The notes beneath the pieces were generated by a model. The model saw nothing but the letters and a program-made list of their open reading frames with translations, was not told the DNA's origin and searched no databases. A DNA stretch of 32,659 nt, from assembly GCA_944363605.1 (NCBI GenBank), contig CALVUM010000079.1, positions 1 through 32,659 on the forward strand, in the 5' to 3' direction. Positions 15,796 to 24,459 of this stretch are shown here, one piece after another. Position 1 is the first letter of the stretch; the number at the start of each line of letters is the position of its first letter. The stretch comes from an uncultured Bacilli bacterium. Lineage in GTDB: Bacteria > Bacillota_I > Bacilli_A > RF39 > UBA660. The position numbers and the translations under genes were made by a program.

Positions 15796-15824
15796 AGTAT
15801 AGCATACGAATTTAAAAATTGGAA
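15796..15824 (-). promoter_or_regulatory. Possible promoter of the PP2C-like gene
   Basis: On the minus strand TTCCAA, a 17-base spacer and TATACT (complement of 15796-15801). The leader would be only about 11 bases. Confidence 0.35.
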
Positions 15825-15829
15825 AAATA

Positions 15830-15858
15830 TTTATCTTTTAGAGAAAAAACGTTATAAT
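15830..15858 (+). promoter_or_regulatory. Promoter of the GT2 / DUF1972 transferase pair
   Basis: A perfect TATAAT (15853-15858) with a weak -35, TTTATC (15830-15835), at 17 bases. It is divergent from the PP2C-like gene promoter. Confidence 0.5.
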
Positions 15859-15879
15859 AAATACCAGAAAGAGGAAATC

Positions 15880-16725
15880 ATGAAAACAGGAATAATTATT
15901 TTAAATTACAATGATTATGAAAATACAACGAAAATGCTTAACCAGATCAAAGACTATAGTTGTCTTTCAAAAATTGTTGTTGTTGATAACTGTAGTACGG
16001 ATGAATCAGTAGAAAAACTAAAAGAGTATGAAAACAAAAAAATTATTTTGATACAATCTAAAAAGAATTTGGGATATGCTACCGGAAATAATTTAGGCTT
16101 AAAATATTTAGAAAAAGAGACTTCTTGTGAAATAGGGATTATCTCAAATCCTGATGTCATCGTAGAAGAAAGTGTTATAAAAGAATTAATTCATGATTTA
16201 AAAACTCATGACGAAATATCTTTTTTAGGACCAAAAATCACTGAGTACGGGCGAATAACAAAAGGGTGGAAACTTCCCAGTTATTTTGTTGAAATGCTTT
16301 CTACAGTAAACTTATTACATCGTTTTAGTTTTCGTTTTCAAAAATATCCTGAAAGTCATTATAAAGAAAGACTAACAGAAGTAGAAGTTTTGCATGGATG
16401 TTTTTTTCTAGCTAGGATGAGTGATTTTAAAAAAATAAAATATTTTGATCCAAACACATTTCTTTATTATGAAGAAAATATTATAGCTAAAAAAGCCCAA
16501 ATGAAAGGATTAAAAAGTTATATAGATAATACATTAACCGTAAACCACTTAGGAGCTCAAACGGTTTGTAAAAATTTAAAAAAAGTTAAAAAATACAAAG
16601 CAATAAAAAAAAGTATGTTTTATTACGAAAAAGAATATAATCATTTAAATCCTATAAAAATGTTCTTTTTAAAAGCTTTTTATTATATTAGTCTATTTTT
16701 TGTTTATTTAACATTTTGGATTTAG
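15880..16725 (+). CDS. GT2 glycosyltransferase, rhamnosyltransferase-like
   Basis: A 281-aa GT-A fold transferase of family GT2. The nucleotide-sugar site shows ILNYNDYENT at the start, VVVDNCSTDES with Asp36, and ISNPDV (88-93) in the place of the DXD motif. The acceptor-side VLHGCFFLARMSDF and YYEEN blocks follow. This layout matches the WbbL/RfbF/RgpB group of rhamnosyl- and related transferases. A longer frame reaches back to 15742, but ATG 15880 has AAAGAGG (15868-15874) at good spacing and a promoter just upstream, so it is the real start. The C-terminal 25 residues are hydrophobic and may bind the membrane. The next gene starts 12 bases after its stop. The sugar specificity is inferred from the neighbouring DUF1972 transferase. 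Confidence 0.88.
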   Translation: MKTGIIILNYNDYENTTKMLNQIKDYSCLSKIVVVDNCSTDESVEKLKEYENKKIILIQSKKNLGYATGNNLGLKYLEKETSCEIGIISNPDVIVEESVIKELIHDLKTHDEISFLGPKITEYGRITKGWKLPSYFVEMLSTVNLLHRFSFRFQKYPESHYKERLTEVEVLHGCFFLARMSDFKKIKYFDPNTFLYYEENIIAKKAQMKGLKSYIDNTLTVNHLGAQTVCKNLKKVKKYKAIKKSMFYYEKEYNHLNPIKMFFLKAFYYISLFFVYLTFWI

Positions 16726-16737
16726 GGGGAAAAAGAA

Positions 16738-17907
16738 ATGGAAAAAAATATTATCATAATTGGAGCTCGTGGATATAAATATAACTATGGTGGTTGGGAG
16801 ACGTTTGTAACAAATTTAGTTGAAAATACAAAAGACAAAAATATAAAATATTATATTCCAAATTTAACTCATGAAAAAGAAAAAAACAAAAAAATTAATA
16901 GTATGGATAATGTGATTTGCCCAAATATTTATATTCCTAAACAAGGTTTTGTTACTATGTTTACATTTACAATTAAATCGATAAACTATTTTATAAAATA
17001 TATTAAAGAACAAAAATTAAAAAATACAGTCATGCTTATTTTAGGGTGCAAAGTTGGGCCACTATTTCCCTTTTGGATTCCTAAACTTCATAAGATGGGA
17101 GTAAAAGTAATCATTAATCCTGATGGTTTAGAATGGAAAAGAGAAAAGTGGGCATGGTGGATAAAGCAATGTTTTAAAATTAGTGAACGATACAGCATAA
17201 AATATAGTGATTACTGCGTGTGTGACTCCAAAGAAATACAAAAATACATTGATGAAAAATATCAAAAATACCATACACCAACCGCTTTTATTGCTTACGG
17301 AGCATATGAAAACAAAAAAGTTTTAAAAAATGAAACTGTAAAAAAATTATGGAATAAATATCAAATAAGTTCTAAAAACTATTATCTAATTGTTGGAAGA
17401 TTTATTCCGGAAAATAATTATGAAACAATGATCAAAGAATTTATGAAAACAAAAACTAAAAAAGACCTAGTGATCATTTGCAATTTAGAAAAAAATAAAT
17501 TCTATAAAAATTTACAACAAAAAACCAATTTTGAAAAAGATAAAAGAATAAAATTTATTGGTTCAGTGTATGATCAAGATGCTCTTTTATATTTTAGAAA
17601 ACAAGCTTTTGCTTATCTTCATGGTCACTCAGCTGGTGGAACGAATCCATCACTTTTAGAAGCCTTAGCAAATACAAATGTCAATATTCTGTATGACGTT
17701 CCTTATAATAAAGAAGTGGGGGAGAAAAGTTGTTTTTATTTTACAAAAGAAGAAAGTAATTTAAAACGAGTTATAAACAAAGTGGAAAAATTATCAGAAA
17801 GTGAACAAAGAGAATATGGCAAGTTAGCTAAAGCACGGATTCACGAAGAATACACTTGGTCGAAAGTAGTTGAAGAATATTTTCAAATATTTTCTAGTTT
17901 AATTTAG
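16738..17907 (+). CDS. DUF1972 / GT4 glycosyltransferase (Cps2T/RgpA/GacB-like)
   Basis: A 389-aa GT-B transferase. The N-terminal IIGARGYKYNYGGWETFV (6-23) is the signature of the DUF1972 domain (PF09314), found in beta-1,4-rhamnosyltransferases such as Cps2T/WchF, RgpA and GacB. The C-terminal half has IVGRFIPENNY and SAGGTNPSLLEALA, which is the GT4 donor-binding region. In streptococci, enzymes of this kind add the first rhamnose to the lipid-linked GlcNAc made by a TagO-type enzyme, and a TagO-type gene is indeed nearby. ATG 16738 is preceded by GGGGGAAAAAG. It is cotranscribed with the GT2 gene. The rhamnose substrate is inference; no rml genes are in the window. Confidence 0.85.
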   Translation: MEKNIIIIGARGYKYNYGGWETFVTNLVENTKDKNIKYYIPNLTHEKEKNKKINSMDNVICPNIYIPKQGFVTMFTFTIKSINYFIKYIKEQKLKNTVMLILGCKVGPLFPFWIPKLHKMGVKVIINPDGLEWKREKWAWWIKQCFKISERYSIKYSDYCVCDSKEIQKYIDEKYQKYHTPTAFIAYGAYENKKVLKNETVKKLWNKYQISSKNYYLIVGRFIPENNYETMIKEFMKTKTKKDLVIICNLEKNKFYKNLQQKTNFEKDKRIKFIGSVYDQDALLYFRKQAFAYLHGHSAGGTNPSLLEALANTNVNILYDVPYNKEVGEKSCFYFTKEESNLKRVINKVEKLSESEQREYGKLAKARIHEEYTWSKVVEEYFQIFSSLI

Positions 17908-17943
17908 ATACAAAAAATATTGACAATTTTTTAAAATAAAAGA

Positions 17944-17972
17944 TTGTAATTTAAAAAACAAGTTGATACAAT
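17944..17972 (+). promoter_or_regulatory. Possible promoter of the Cys-repeat protein gene
   Basis: TTGTAA (17944-17949), a 17-base spacer and TACAAT (17967-17972, 5 of 6). An all-A/T hairpin at 17912-17932 just upstream may be a weak stop for the preceding pair. Confidence 0.5.
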
Positions 17973-17993
17973 TTAAATAATAAAAGAAAATAT

Positions 17994-18014
17994 GTTCAAA
18001 GTGAATTTTTGAAC
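17994..18014 (+). promoter_or_regulatory. Leader hairpin ahead of the Cys-repeat protein
   Basis: GTTCAAA (17994-18000) pairs with TTTGAAC (18008-18014) around a 7-base loop, followed by six A. It lies between the proposed promoter and the ribosome binding site. With no T tail it is not a terminator on this strand; an operator or a 5'-stabilising stem is possible. Confidence 0.4.
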
Positions 18015-18036
18015 AAAAAAGGAAATGGAGCTTTAT

Positions 18037-18999
18037 ATGAAAATGAGTAAAAAGGAATTCAAAGTCTATTGTAAAATATATGTTGTTTTAATTGTTGTGG
18101 TACTTTTTTCAATTATTATGAGTGTAGTGACTTTTTATCAAAAAAAAGATAATGAGCCAACAATAGAAGAAACGGATTATAAAAGTTTATTAAAAGAGTA
18201 TTACGAAAACAATGATCAAGTATGGAACGATGAAGTAGAGATAGTCGTTCTTAGTGAAGATGAATGTGCTGTAAATTTGAAGGTAATTTGTCCAAACGAA
18301 GAAGCATGTATTGCATTACCTAACACTTTATCTGTAATTGAAGATAATAAATGGACTTTTACTATAACAGCAGTTTTAGATAATAATAAGATTAATGCAT
18401 TATATTTGCCGAATGTTTTAGAAACAAATTCATTACTCACATCTATTTGGGAAAAATTAGGAACCCAAATAAATCAAGAGATGATTAATGAAGCTAGTGT
18501 CATCGAAACAATATATTATGGACTAATAGATAATAAAATAAGTTATTTAGTAAACATTGAATATAGCTGTGAAGATAATACAAATTGTCTTAATGTACAA
18601 GAAGAAACACGAAATGAAAATGGAAAATTAATTGCCTCATACATTGTTCAATTTAGTTTAAATGAAAATAATGGAATTATCATTAGTGATGTTTTACCAA
18701 GCGTTAATATTCGAGAAAAAGTTTTAAAATATGAAGAAACGCCAAGCGATCCACAATCTTATGAAAAAGAAATTGTTAAAGAATATATGTTAAAAAAAGA
18801 ACTACTTACTGAAGAAAGTTTAATTTTAATTGAACCTAACGAAGGAATAATCATTAGCTGTATGGATGGTTCAGCATCTTGTACAAATATTTCAACTACA
18901 GTGCTAGAGGAAAGAGAAAATGGCTATTTCTTAAAATGCTCATATGATATTGTAGCTACAGAATTTAACAAAGTATATGTTTCTTATTTAGAATTTTAA
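18037..18999 (+). CDS. Membrane-anchored extracellular protein with three Cys-pair repeats
   Basis: A 320-aa protein with a short cytoplasmic start, one membrane helix (about 12-34) and an extracellular part of about 285 residues. That part contains three related units of 60-70 residues (about 65-126, 153-220 and 257-320). Each has a Cys pair (Cys85-x5-Cys91, Cys178-x5-Cys184, Cys275-x6-Cys282), then a short acidic turn and two or three beta-strand stretches. Extra Cys residues occur at 77 and 301. Start ATG 18037 follows TGGAG (18026-18030) at six bases; an ATG at 18025 in frame is worse placed. I do not recognise a family. It has its own promoter and a strong terminator, and sits between a rhamnosyltransferase-like gene and the ABC exporter. 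A role in polymer export or attachment is a guess from position only. Confidence 0.72.
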   Translation: MKMSKKEFKVYCKIYVVLIVVVLFSIIMSVVTFYQKKDNEPTIEETDYKSLLKEYYENNDQVWNDEVEIVVLSEDECAVNLKVICPNEEACIALPNTLSVIEDNKWTFTITAVLDNNKINALYLPNVLETNSLLTSIWEKLGTQINQEMINEASVIETIYYGLIDNKISYLVNIEYSCEDNTNCLNVQEETRNENGKLIASYIVQFSLNENNGIIISDVLPSVNIREKVLKYEETPSDPQSYEKEIVKEYMLKKELLTEESLILIEPNEGIIISCMDGSASCTNISTTVLEERENGYFLKCSYDIVATEFNKVYVSYLEF

Positions 19000-19006
19000 A
19001 AAAGAC

Positions 19007-19044
19007 GTTGAGAAATGAATAAAATAATTTCTTAACTTTTTTTT
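19007..19044 (+). terminator. Strong terminator after the Cys-repeat gene
   Basis: GTTGAGAAAT (19007-19016) pairs with ATTTCTTAAC (19027-19036) with one G-T pair and a 10-base loop, followed by eight T (19037-19044). Confidence 0.88.
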
Positions 19045-19070
19045 ATTTTAGCACAAAATTTTGAGAAAAA

Positions 19071-19099
19071 TTGATATTGTAAGTCTTATTTGGTATACT
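19071..19099 (+). promoter_or_regulatory. Strong promoter of the ABC exporter operon
   Basis: TTGATA (19071-19076), a 17-base spacer ending TGG, and TATACT (19094-19099): 5 of 6 in both hexamers plus an extended -10 TG. The ATPase gene starts 28 bases downstream. With the terminator just upstream, this marks a new transcription unit that probably runs to 25416. Confidence 0.8.
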
Positions 19100-19127
19100 A
19101 TAAAAGAAATGAATATTGAGGTGAGCT

Positions 19128-19871
19128 ATGAAACAATTAGCAAATGAGTACGCAATTGAAGTTGTTGATGTGACTAAAAAATTTAAAATTTATTATGACA
19201 AAGCAAGCACTTTAAAAGAACATATGTTATTTTGGAAAAGGAACAAAAGTGAAGACTTTGTTGCTTTAAAAAATATTAATGTCAAAATAAAAAAAGGAGA
19301 AACCGTCGGATTGATTGGTATAAATGGTTCTGGGAAATCTACTCTTTTAAAATTGATGACGAAAATTATCTATCCAACAACAGGAAAAGTCATTACCCAT
19401 GGTAAACTCACTTCCTTACTTGAACTAGGAGCTGGCTTTCACCAAGATTTTACCGGAAGAGAAAACATTTATTTCAACGCCGCCATTTTTGGCTTAACGA
19501 AAGAAGAAATTGATAAAAGATTAAATGATATTATTGAGTTTTCTGAATTAGGAGAATTTATTGATAATCCAGTTCGAACCTATTCATCAGGAATGTATAT
19601 GCGTCTAGCATTCTCTATTGCAATTAATGTTGATGCCGAAATTTTACTAATTGACGAAATTCTAGCTGTAGGAGATCAGCATTTTCAAGAAAAATGTTTT
19701 AATAAATTAGAAGAATTAAAAAATAGTGATAAAACTATAGTGATTGTAAGTCATAGCTTAGATCAAATTGAAAAATTGTGTAATCGGGCTATTTGGATTT
19801 ATGATGGGGAAGTAGAGATGGATGATTCTCCAAAAAAAGTGATTCCCAAATACTTAGAGAAGTGTAGGTGA
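19128..19871 (+). CDS. wzt: Polysaccharide ABC exporter ATPase (Wzt/TagH/RgpD type)
   Basis: The 247-aa ATPase half of an ABC exporter for undecaprenyl-linked glycans. Walker A is GINGSGKST (64-72), the signature is YSSGM (152-156), Walker B is EILLIDE (171-177), and the switch His lies in IVVSHSL near 211. The N-terminal EVVDVTKKFKIYYD and the LLELGAGFHQDFTGRENI segment are characteristic of the Wzt/TagH/RgpD group. It ends after the nucleotide-binding domain and so lacks the C-terminal carbohydrate-binding domain of long Wzt proteins, like RgpD and short forms in Gram-positives. GAGGTGAG precedes the ATG. The permease starts 4 bases after its TGA stop. Confidence 0.95.
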   Translation: MKQLANEYAIEVVDVTKKFKIYYDKASTLKEHMLFWKRNKSEDFVALKNINVKIKKGETVGLIGINGSGKSTLLKLMTKIIYPTTGKVITHGKLTSLLELGAGFHQDFTGRENIYFNAAIFGLTKEEIDKRLNDIIEFSELGEFIDNPVRTYSSGMYMRLAFSIAINVDAEILLIDEILAVGDQHFQEKCFNKLEELKNSDKTIVIVSHSLDQIEKLCNRAIWIYDGEVEMDDSPKKVIPKYLEKCR

Positions 19872-19875
19872 GAAT

Positions 19876-20646
19876 ATGACAATTTTCAAAAACTTATATC
19901 AGTATCGTGAATTATTAAAAACAAATATTCAAAAAGAAATAAGAGGAAAATATAAAGGATCATTTTTAGGTGTTTTATGGTCATTTTTAAATCCACTTTT
20001 AATGGTTTTAGTTTATGCTTTAGTATTTTCAATAATTTTAAAACAAGATATTCCAAATTATATTATTTTTCTAATTGTTGGAGTTATTCCTTGGAACTTT
20101 TTTACAACCGTCATTACTCAAGGAACCAATTGCATATGGATAAATGGTGGGATTATTAAAAAAGTTTTCTTCCCAAGAGAAATATTACCCGTATCCGTCG
20201 TATTAGCAGGGTTAGTAAATTTTTTAATTTCATGTGTTATCATTTTGATTTTTGTTTTATTTAGTGGAATGGGTTTTAGTTGGCACTTAATTTGGCTACC
20301 ATTAATAGCTATTTTACAAACTTTATTTAGTCTAGGACTACTGTTTATGTTAAGTGCAATCGATGTTTACGTAAGAGATGTTGAATATTTAATAAATTTT
20401 CTTTTAAGTCTTTTATTTTATGCAACACCGATTGTTTATACTGCTGATATGTTTGGAAATTATAAATGGATATTATATCTAAATCCAATGACACATTTTA
20501 TTGAAGCATATCGAAGTATCTTTTACTATCAAGCATCCCCATCATTAACAAGTTTAGCCTACATAAGCATCTTTGTAGTGGTGTTCTTGTTATTAGGGTA
20601 TTTTATCTTTAGAAAACTAGAAAGAAATTTTGCGGAAGAGGTGTAA
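19876..20646 (+). CDS. wzm: Polysaccharide ABC exporter permease (Wzm/TagG/RgpC type)
   Basis: The 256-aa ABC-2 family permease partner of the preceding ATPase, with six membrane helices. The N-terminal KEIRGKYKGSFLGVLWSFLNP (about 17-37) is the signature of Wzm/TagG proteins, and the LNPMTHFIEAYRSIFYY block near 201-217 is equally typical. Together the two move a completed lipid-linked polysaccharide from the inner to the outer face of the membrane. AGGTGAGA (19866-19873) gives the ribosome binding site. The next transferase starts one base after its stop, so translation is coupled. Confidence 0.95.
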   Translation: MTIFKNLYQYRELLKTNIQKEIRGKYKGSFLGVLWSFLNPLLMVLVYALVFSIILKQDIPNYIIFLIVGVIPWNFFTTVITQGTNCIWINGGIIKKVFFPREILPVSVVLAGLVNFLISCVIILIFVLFSGMGFSWHLIWLPLIAILQTLFSLGLLFMLSAIDVYVRDVEYLINFLLSLLFYATPIVYTADMFGNYKWILYLNPMTHFIEAYRSIFYYQASPSLTSLAYISIFVVVFLLLGYFIFRKLERNFAEEV

Positions 20647-20647
20647 T

Positions 20648-22636
20648 ATGAAAAAATGTGATGTAATAATTCCGGTTTACAAAGCTCCGGAGTGGGTAAA
20701 ATTATGTGTATATGCACTATTTAATAACAGTGACGAAAAGGATCTAAATAAAGTTTATTTAATAAATGATTGTAATGATGAAGCTACGATTAATTGTTTG
20801 CAAAATTTAGAAAAAAAATATTCTAAAATTACAATACTACAAAATCAAAAAAATGTAGGATTTATAAAAACCGTGAATCGAGGCTTAAAAATATCAGAGG
20901 CGGACTACGTTTTACTTTTAAATACAGATTGTTTAGTTTCTAAAAATACAATTGGAAAACTAATGAAACATATGGATACGGATGAAAAAATTGGATTAAT
21001 ATGTCCTATATCAAGTAATGCAGCAAACTTAACATTAGATTTATACTCTGGGTTTAATTATTCAATGATGAATGAATTGTTAGAAAAAAAATTTAATGGA
21101 AAACTTTTTGATGCGTGTACAGTAGTTGGTAATTGTTTAATGATTAGCAAAAACTGTATACAAAATGTAGGATTTTTAGATGAAGCTTATGGAACAGGGT
21201 ATGCAGAAGAAACAGACTATCAGTTTAAAGCAATGGAAAAAGGATTTAAAGCTAAAGTAGCTATTGATACATACGTTTTTCATAAATCTGAAGTATCTTT
21301 TGGAACATCTAAAGAAAAACAAGAAAAATTAAATAAGAATCGTGAATTGTTTTTTTCCAGATGGCAAGATGATTATAATCGAGAAATGAAGAAATATCTA
21401 AAAAATGACCCAATCAAGTACATTGAAAAAAATATAACAGAGGAAGACAAAAAAGTAGAGTTAAATTCTCTTTTTTACCTTAATGGTATTCTTCAGAACG
21501 CGGGAGGAGTACATATTATAGTAGATCTTGTCAATTATTTAGCCATTCAAAATCAAAAAGTAAACATTGTCTATGATGTAATGGGAGAATACAAAGAAAT
21601 TATGTTATTTAACCCAATTTCATCGAGTAATATTCCTAAAGACTTTTCTTGTAAAGAAATCATTTCAACTATTTGGTTATCAACATATGTAGCTTATGAA
21701 CTGGCAAATAAACTTAATTGTAAATTAACAAATTTCGTACAGGGATATGAAACATATTTTGAAAATGGCTTAAATTATGGATATGTGGAATTAAGTTATA
21801 AATTATCTGATAGTATTTTAACTATTTCTAATTATTTAAAAAATGAATTAAAAAATGTCTTTGATGTTCCTTCTACAGTGATTACAAATGGCGTGCCTTA
21901 CGATGTATTAGCTAAAAAAAATACCCATGAAAAAGCTTCGGTAATTACGATGATTTTAAGGAATAATTGTATGAAAGGAGACTGGATAAATTTAGACATT
22001 TTAAAAAAACTAGATAAAAAGGGATATAAAATTAAAGTAAATGTTGTCTATATGGATGAACATATAAAATTTCCAAAATTAGAAAATATCTATTTGAATA
22101 AAATATTAGGCCCAATCGGTCGTCAAGAAATATATGCCTTATTGCAAAAGACAGATATTTATATAGATTGTTCATTATCAGAAGGATTCGGATTAACCGC
22201 ATTAGAAGCTATCACAGCTGGATGTGTTTCTGTGACCTCAGATTCTAAAGGTGTAAGAGAATATATGGAAAATGAAAAAAATGGGTTTGTTATAAAAGAA
22301 GTCAATGATAGTGATAAATATGTCGAGGCTGTTGAAAGATTGATAAAAGATTCAAACTTATTTAGGAATATGATAGAAAATAATCAAAAAATATCCGAAA
22401 AGTTCGATTATGATAAAAAAGTAGATGAGTACATAGCCTTTTTAAATGATAATGCAAGATTTAAAAAAAGAATAGCGTTAAATAAAGAAGAGAAGCAAAT
22501 GGTGACAGAAATTAATGATTTATTTAAAAAATCAACAAAATCAAAAAGTCTTATATTTAAATTAGCTAGAAAATTACCTAAAGGAGTAAAAAGAAGAATC
22601 AAAAAAATAATAAATTTGTTAAAACAATGTTATTAA
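20648..22636 (+). CDS. Two-domain glycosyltransferase (GT2 + GT4)
   Basis: A 662-aa cytoplasmic protein with two catalytic units. Residues 1-240 are a GT2 domain: VIIPVYKAPEWV at the start, LLLNTDC (89-95) as the DXD-like site, and GFLDEAYGTGYAEETDY as the acceptor/base region. Residues about 280-600 are a GT-B fold: NAGGVHI near the start, a TITNGV-like hinge segment (VITNGVPYD), and the EX7E motif in LSEGFGLTALEA, followed by GVREY. The Lys-rich C-terminus (600-662) is probably a membrane-surface helix. The start is ATG 20648 with AAGAGGTG upstream; an in-frame TTG at 20630 is rejected. Position after Wzm-Wzt and two-domain build recall the chain-extending RgpF/GacG-type enzymes. Sugars are unknown. 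Confidence 0.88.
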   Translation: MKKCDVIIPVYKAPEWVKLCVYALFNNSDEKDLNKVYLINDCNDEATINCLQNLEKKYSKITILQNQKNVGFIKTVNRGLKISEADYVLLLNTDCLVSKNTIGKLMKHMDTDEKIGLICPISSNAANLTLDLYSGFNYSMMNELLEKKFNGKLFDACTVVGNCLMISKNCIQNVGFLDEAYGTGYAEETDYQFKAMEKGFKAKVAIDTYVFHKSEVSFGTSKEKQEKLNKNRELFFSRWQDDYNREMKKYLKNDPIKYIEKNITEEDKKVELNSLFYLNGILQNAGGVHIIVDLVNYLAIQNQKVNIVYDVMGEYKEIMLFNPISSSNIPKDFSCKEIISTIWLSTYVAYELANKLNCKLTNFVQGYETYFENGLNYGYVELSYKLSDSILTISNYLKNELKNVFDVPSTVITNGVPYDVLAKKNTHEKASVITMILRNNCMKGDWINLDILKKLDKKGYKIKVNVVYMDEHIKFPKLENIYLNKILGPIGRQEIYALLQKTDIYIDCSLSEGFGLTALEAITAGCVSVTSDSKGVREYMENEKNGFVIKEVNDSDKYVEAVERLIKDSNLFRNMIENNQKISEKFDYDKKVDEYIAFLNDNARFKKRIALNKEEKQMVTEINDLFKKSTKSKSLIFKLARKLPKGVKRRIKKIINLLKQCY

Positions 22637-22681
22637 ACAAGTAAGTGAAAAATAAAGCAAACTATATGAGGTGATATGCAA

Positions 22682-23101
22682 ATGAAAACATTATTAAATA
22701 GACAAGAAATCAGATTTTTATTAGTTGGTGGACTTAATACAATTGTTGGTTATGGTCTCTATGTTATATTAGTTTTTTTTAATATAAATTATTTAATAGC
22801 AAATACAATTTCAACAATTATAGGAGTTCTTCATAGTTATTTATGGAATCGTTTCTTTACCTTTAAAAGTAAAGAAAAAGCATTTAAAGAAATTTTAAAG
22901 TTTATTTCTGTTTACATTATCAGTTATTTACTTGGAATGGGCACGTTATTTGTATTTAAAGAAGTTTTAAATTTAAGTCCATATATAGCAGGCTTTATTA
23001 ATTTGTTTATAACTACTTTAATAAGTTGGTTTGGGCATAAATATTTTAGCTTTAAAAATTCAAAAAATAACAAGGAGGAATACAAAAATGCAGAAGCTTA
23101 A
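22682..23101 (+). CDS. gtrA: GtrA-family lipid-linked sugar flippase
   Basis: A 139-aa protein with four membrane helices and the GtrA pattern RFLLVGGLNTIVGYGLY (11-27), then LWNRFFTFKS and a closing FGHKYFSFKN. GtrA proteins are thought to flip undecaprenyl-phosphate-linked monosaccharides for side-group addition outside the membrane. ATG 22682 lies eight bases after GAGGTG (22668-22673); ATG 22676 in the same frame is only two bases away from that site and is less likely. It overlaps the GT-C gene by 14 bases and forms a three-part module with it and the GtrB gene at 24460. Confidence 0.9.
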   Translation: MKTLLNRQEIRFLLVGGLNTIVGYGLYVILVFFNINYLIANTISTIIGVLHSYLWNRFFTFKSKEKAFKEILKFISVYIISYLLGMGTLFVFKEVLNLSPYIAGFINLFITTLISWFGHKYFSFKNSKNNKEEYKNAEA

Positions 23102-24446
23102 AAAGAAAGACGTTCCAACAAAAATTGAGTGGATTTTCCTGATAATTTTATTTTTATTCTTATTTGTGAACTTTATGTTTCCAGATATTATATTAACTAC
23201 TAATCATTCCATAAGTTTTTACGATTTATTGTTCAAAAATGATTTGATCCATTTTTATTCAGAAAATTATATTATAAATGGTCCTTTAGGAACAACTTTT
23301 ATGACTTATGATTTTCCGATATTTGCGGTTATGGGTTTATGGAACATTCCATTATTGCTTTTACAAAAAATATTTAATTTTATTTGGTACAATAATTTCT
23401 TTTCAATATTGTATGCAAAGTCTATTTTAATATTGTTTTCAATTTTGACATTATGGATTATGAAAAAAATATTAATATTACTAAAAAAAGAGAAAAATGA
23501 TATTAGTTGGTATAATTTTTTATTTATAAGTTCTCCCATATTTTTAATGGTAATAGGTCTTTTTGCAGGGTATGACATTATTTCAATTTTCTTTAGTTTA
23601 GTTGGAATATATTACTATTTACAAAATAAAGATAAACAATTTTTACTTTTTTTCGCAATAGCTATTAGCTTAAAGTTATTTGCACTAATTTTATTTATTC
23701 CTCTACTTTTATTAAAATACAAGAAGTTAGGCAAAATAGTTTTATATTTAGCTATATCATTAAGCATCTTAGTATTTTCGAAAATTATTTATATGAATGC
23801 TCCTATGTATCAAGAGTCACTAAATTCATTTAATGATGGCATGATAACTTATTTAATGACAAATAACTTTGCAGGATCTTTTAGTAACGTTTCAATATTT
23901 GCTATAATATATACGATTATTTGCATATGGTGTTATTTAAAGGAATATAAAGGAAAGGAAACTTTAGAAAAATATACCATGTATATTGGTTTAGTCGTTA
24001 TGGGAGCTTTTTGTACATTTGTTACAATACATCCTCAATGGTTTATTTTAATATTGCCGTATTTATGTTATTTTTTAATTGAAAATAAAGAAGAAAGATA
24101 TCAGAACGTTTTATTAGAAATTGTTTACGTTGTTAGTATATTACTTGTTCTTATTACTCATTATACATGGGTATTTTGTCCGACGTTGTTGTATAGAATG
24201 CTCATAAACAACTTATTCCCATTAGAAACAATTTCAACACATATGCCTTTAATTGCTCGTTTAAATGAATACTTGCCATTATTAAGCGGAGTTTCAATTG
24301 CCTGCTTTATAGCAATTTTATATTTAAATTTTCCTGATAGAAAGAAAAAAATAGTAAATACAGGCATGCCAAAAAATTTAATTTGGATTCGTATGTGTTT
24401 TATATTAATACCGGTTTTGTTAATGATTATTGGATATTTTAGATAG
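23088..24446 (+). CDS. GT-C type polytopic glycosyltransferase
   Basis: A 452-aa membrane protein with about ten helices, a first helix near residues 13-32 and a long first outside loop. The FAGYDIISIFFSLVGIYYYL block, the AISLKLFALILFIPLLLLKYKK stretch and late HPQWFILILPYL segment resemble GT-C mannosyl/glucosyltransferases of the DUF2029/GT87 kind, which use lipid-phosphate sugars on the outer face. No other family is clearly better. ATG 23088 follows AAGGAGG (23072-23078). An in-frame extension back to 23031 lies within gtrA and is rejected. Encoded between GtrA and GtrB, it is the likely transferase (GtrC/GacL position) of this side-group module. Donor and acceptor are not known. Confidence 0.78.
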   Translation: MQKLKKKDVPTKIEWIFLIILFLFLFVNFMFPDIILTTNHSISFYDLLFKNDLIHFYSENYIINGPLGTTFMTYDFPIFAVMGLWNIPLLLLQKIFNFIWYNNFFSILYAKSILILFSILTLWIMKKILILLKKEKNDISWYNFLFISSPIFLMVIGLFAGYDIISIFFSLVGIYYYLQNKDKQFLLFFAIAISLKLFALILFIPLLLLKYKKLGKIVLYLAISLSILVFSKIIYMNAPMYQESLNSFNDGMITYLMTNNFAGSFSNVSIFAIIYTIICIWCYLKEYKGKETLEKYTMYIGLVVMGAFCTFVTIHPQWFILILPYLCYFLIENKEERYQNVLLEIVYVVSILLVLITHYTWVFCPTLLYRMLINNLFPLETISTHMPLIARLNEYLPLLSGVSIACFIAILYLNFPDRKKKIVNTGMPKNLIWIRMCFILIPVLLMIIGYFR

Positions 24447-24459
24447 AGGAGAAGTTTGA

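Noticed and set aside
15742-15879. Longer N-terminus for the GT2 gene
   Set aside because: The extra 46 codons overlap the PP2C-like start and the promoter, and the GT2 fold begins at ATG 15880, which has a good ribosome binding site.
17920-17948. Perfect TTGACA at 17920-17925 as a -35
   Set aside because: No acceptable -10 lies 16-18 bases downstream; TTGTAA/TACAAT further on fits better.
19869-19871. TGA as tryptophan (code 4), suggested by the Mollicutes-like 5S
   Set aside because: TGA ends the ABC ATPase at its normal length just before the permease, and TGA ends the Rpn gene within a terminator; Trp is coded by TGG throughout.
23031-23087. Longer N-terminus for the GT-C gene inside gtrA
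   Set aside because: No site precedes it, while AAGGAGG sits correctly before ATG 23088.
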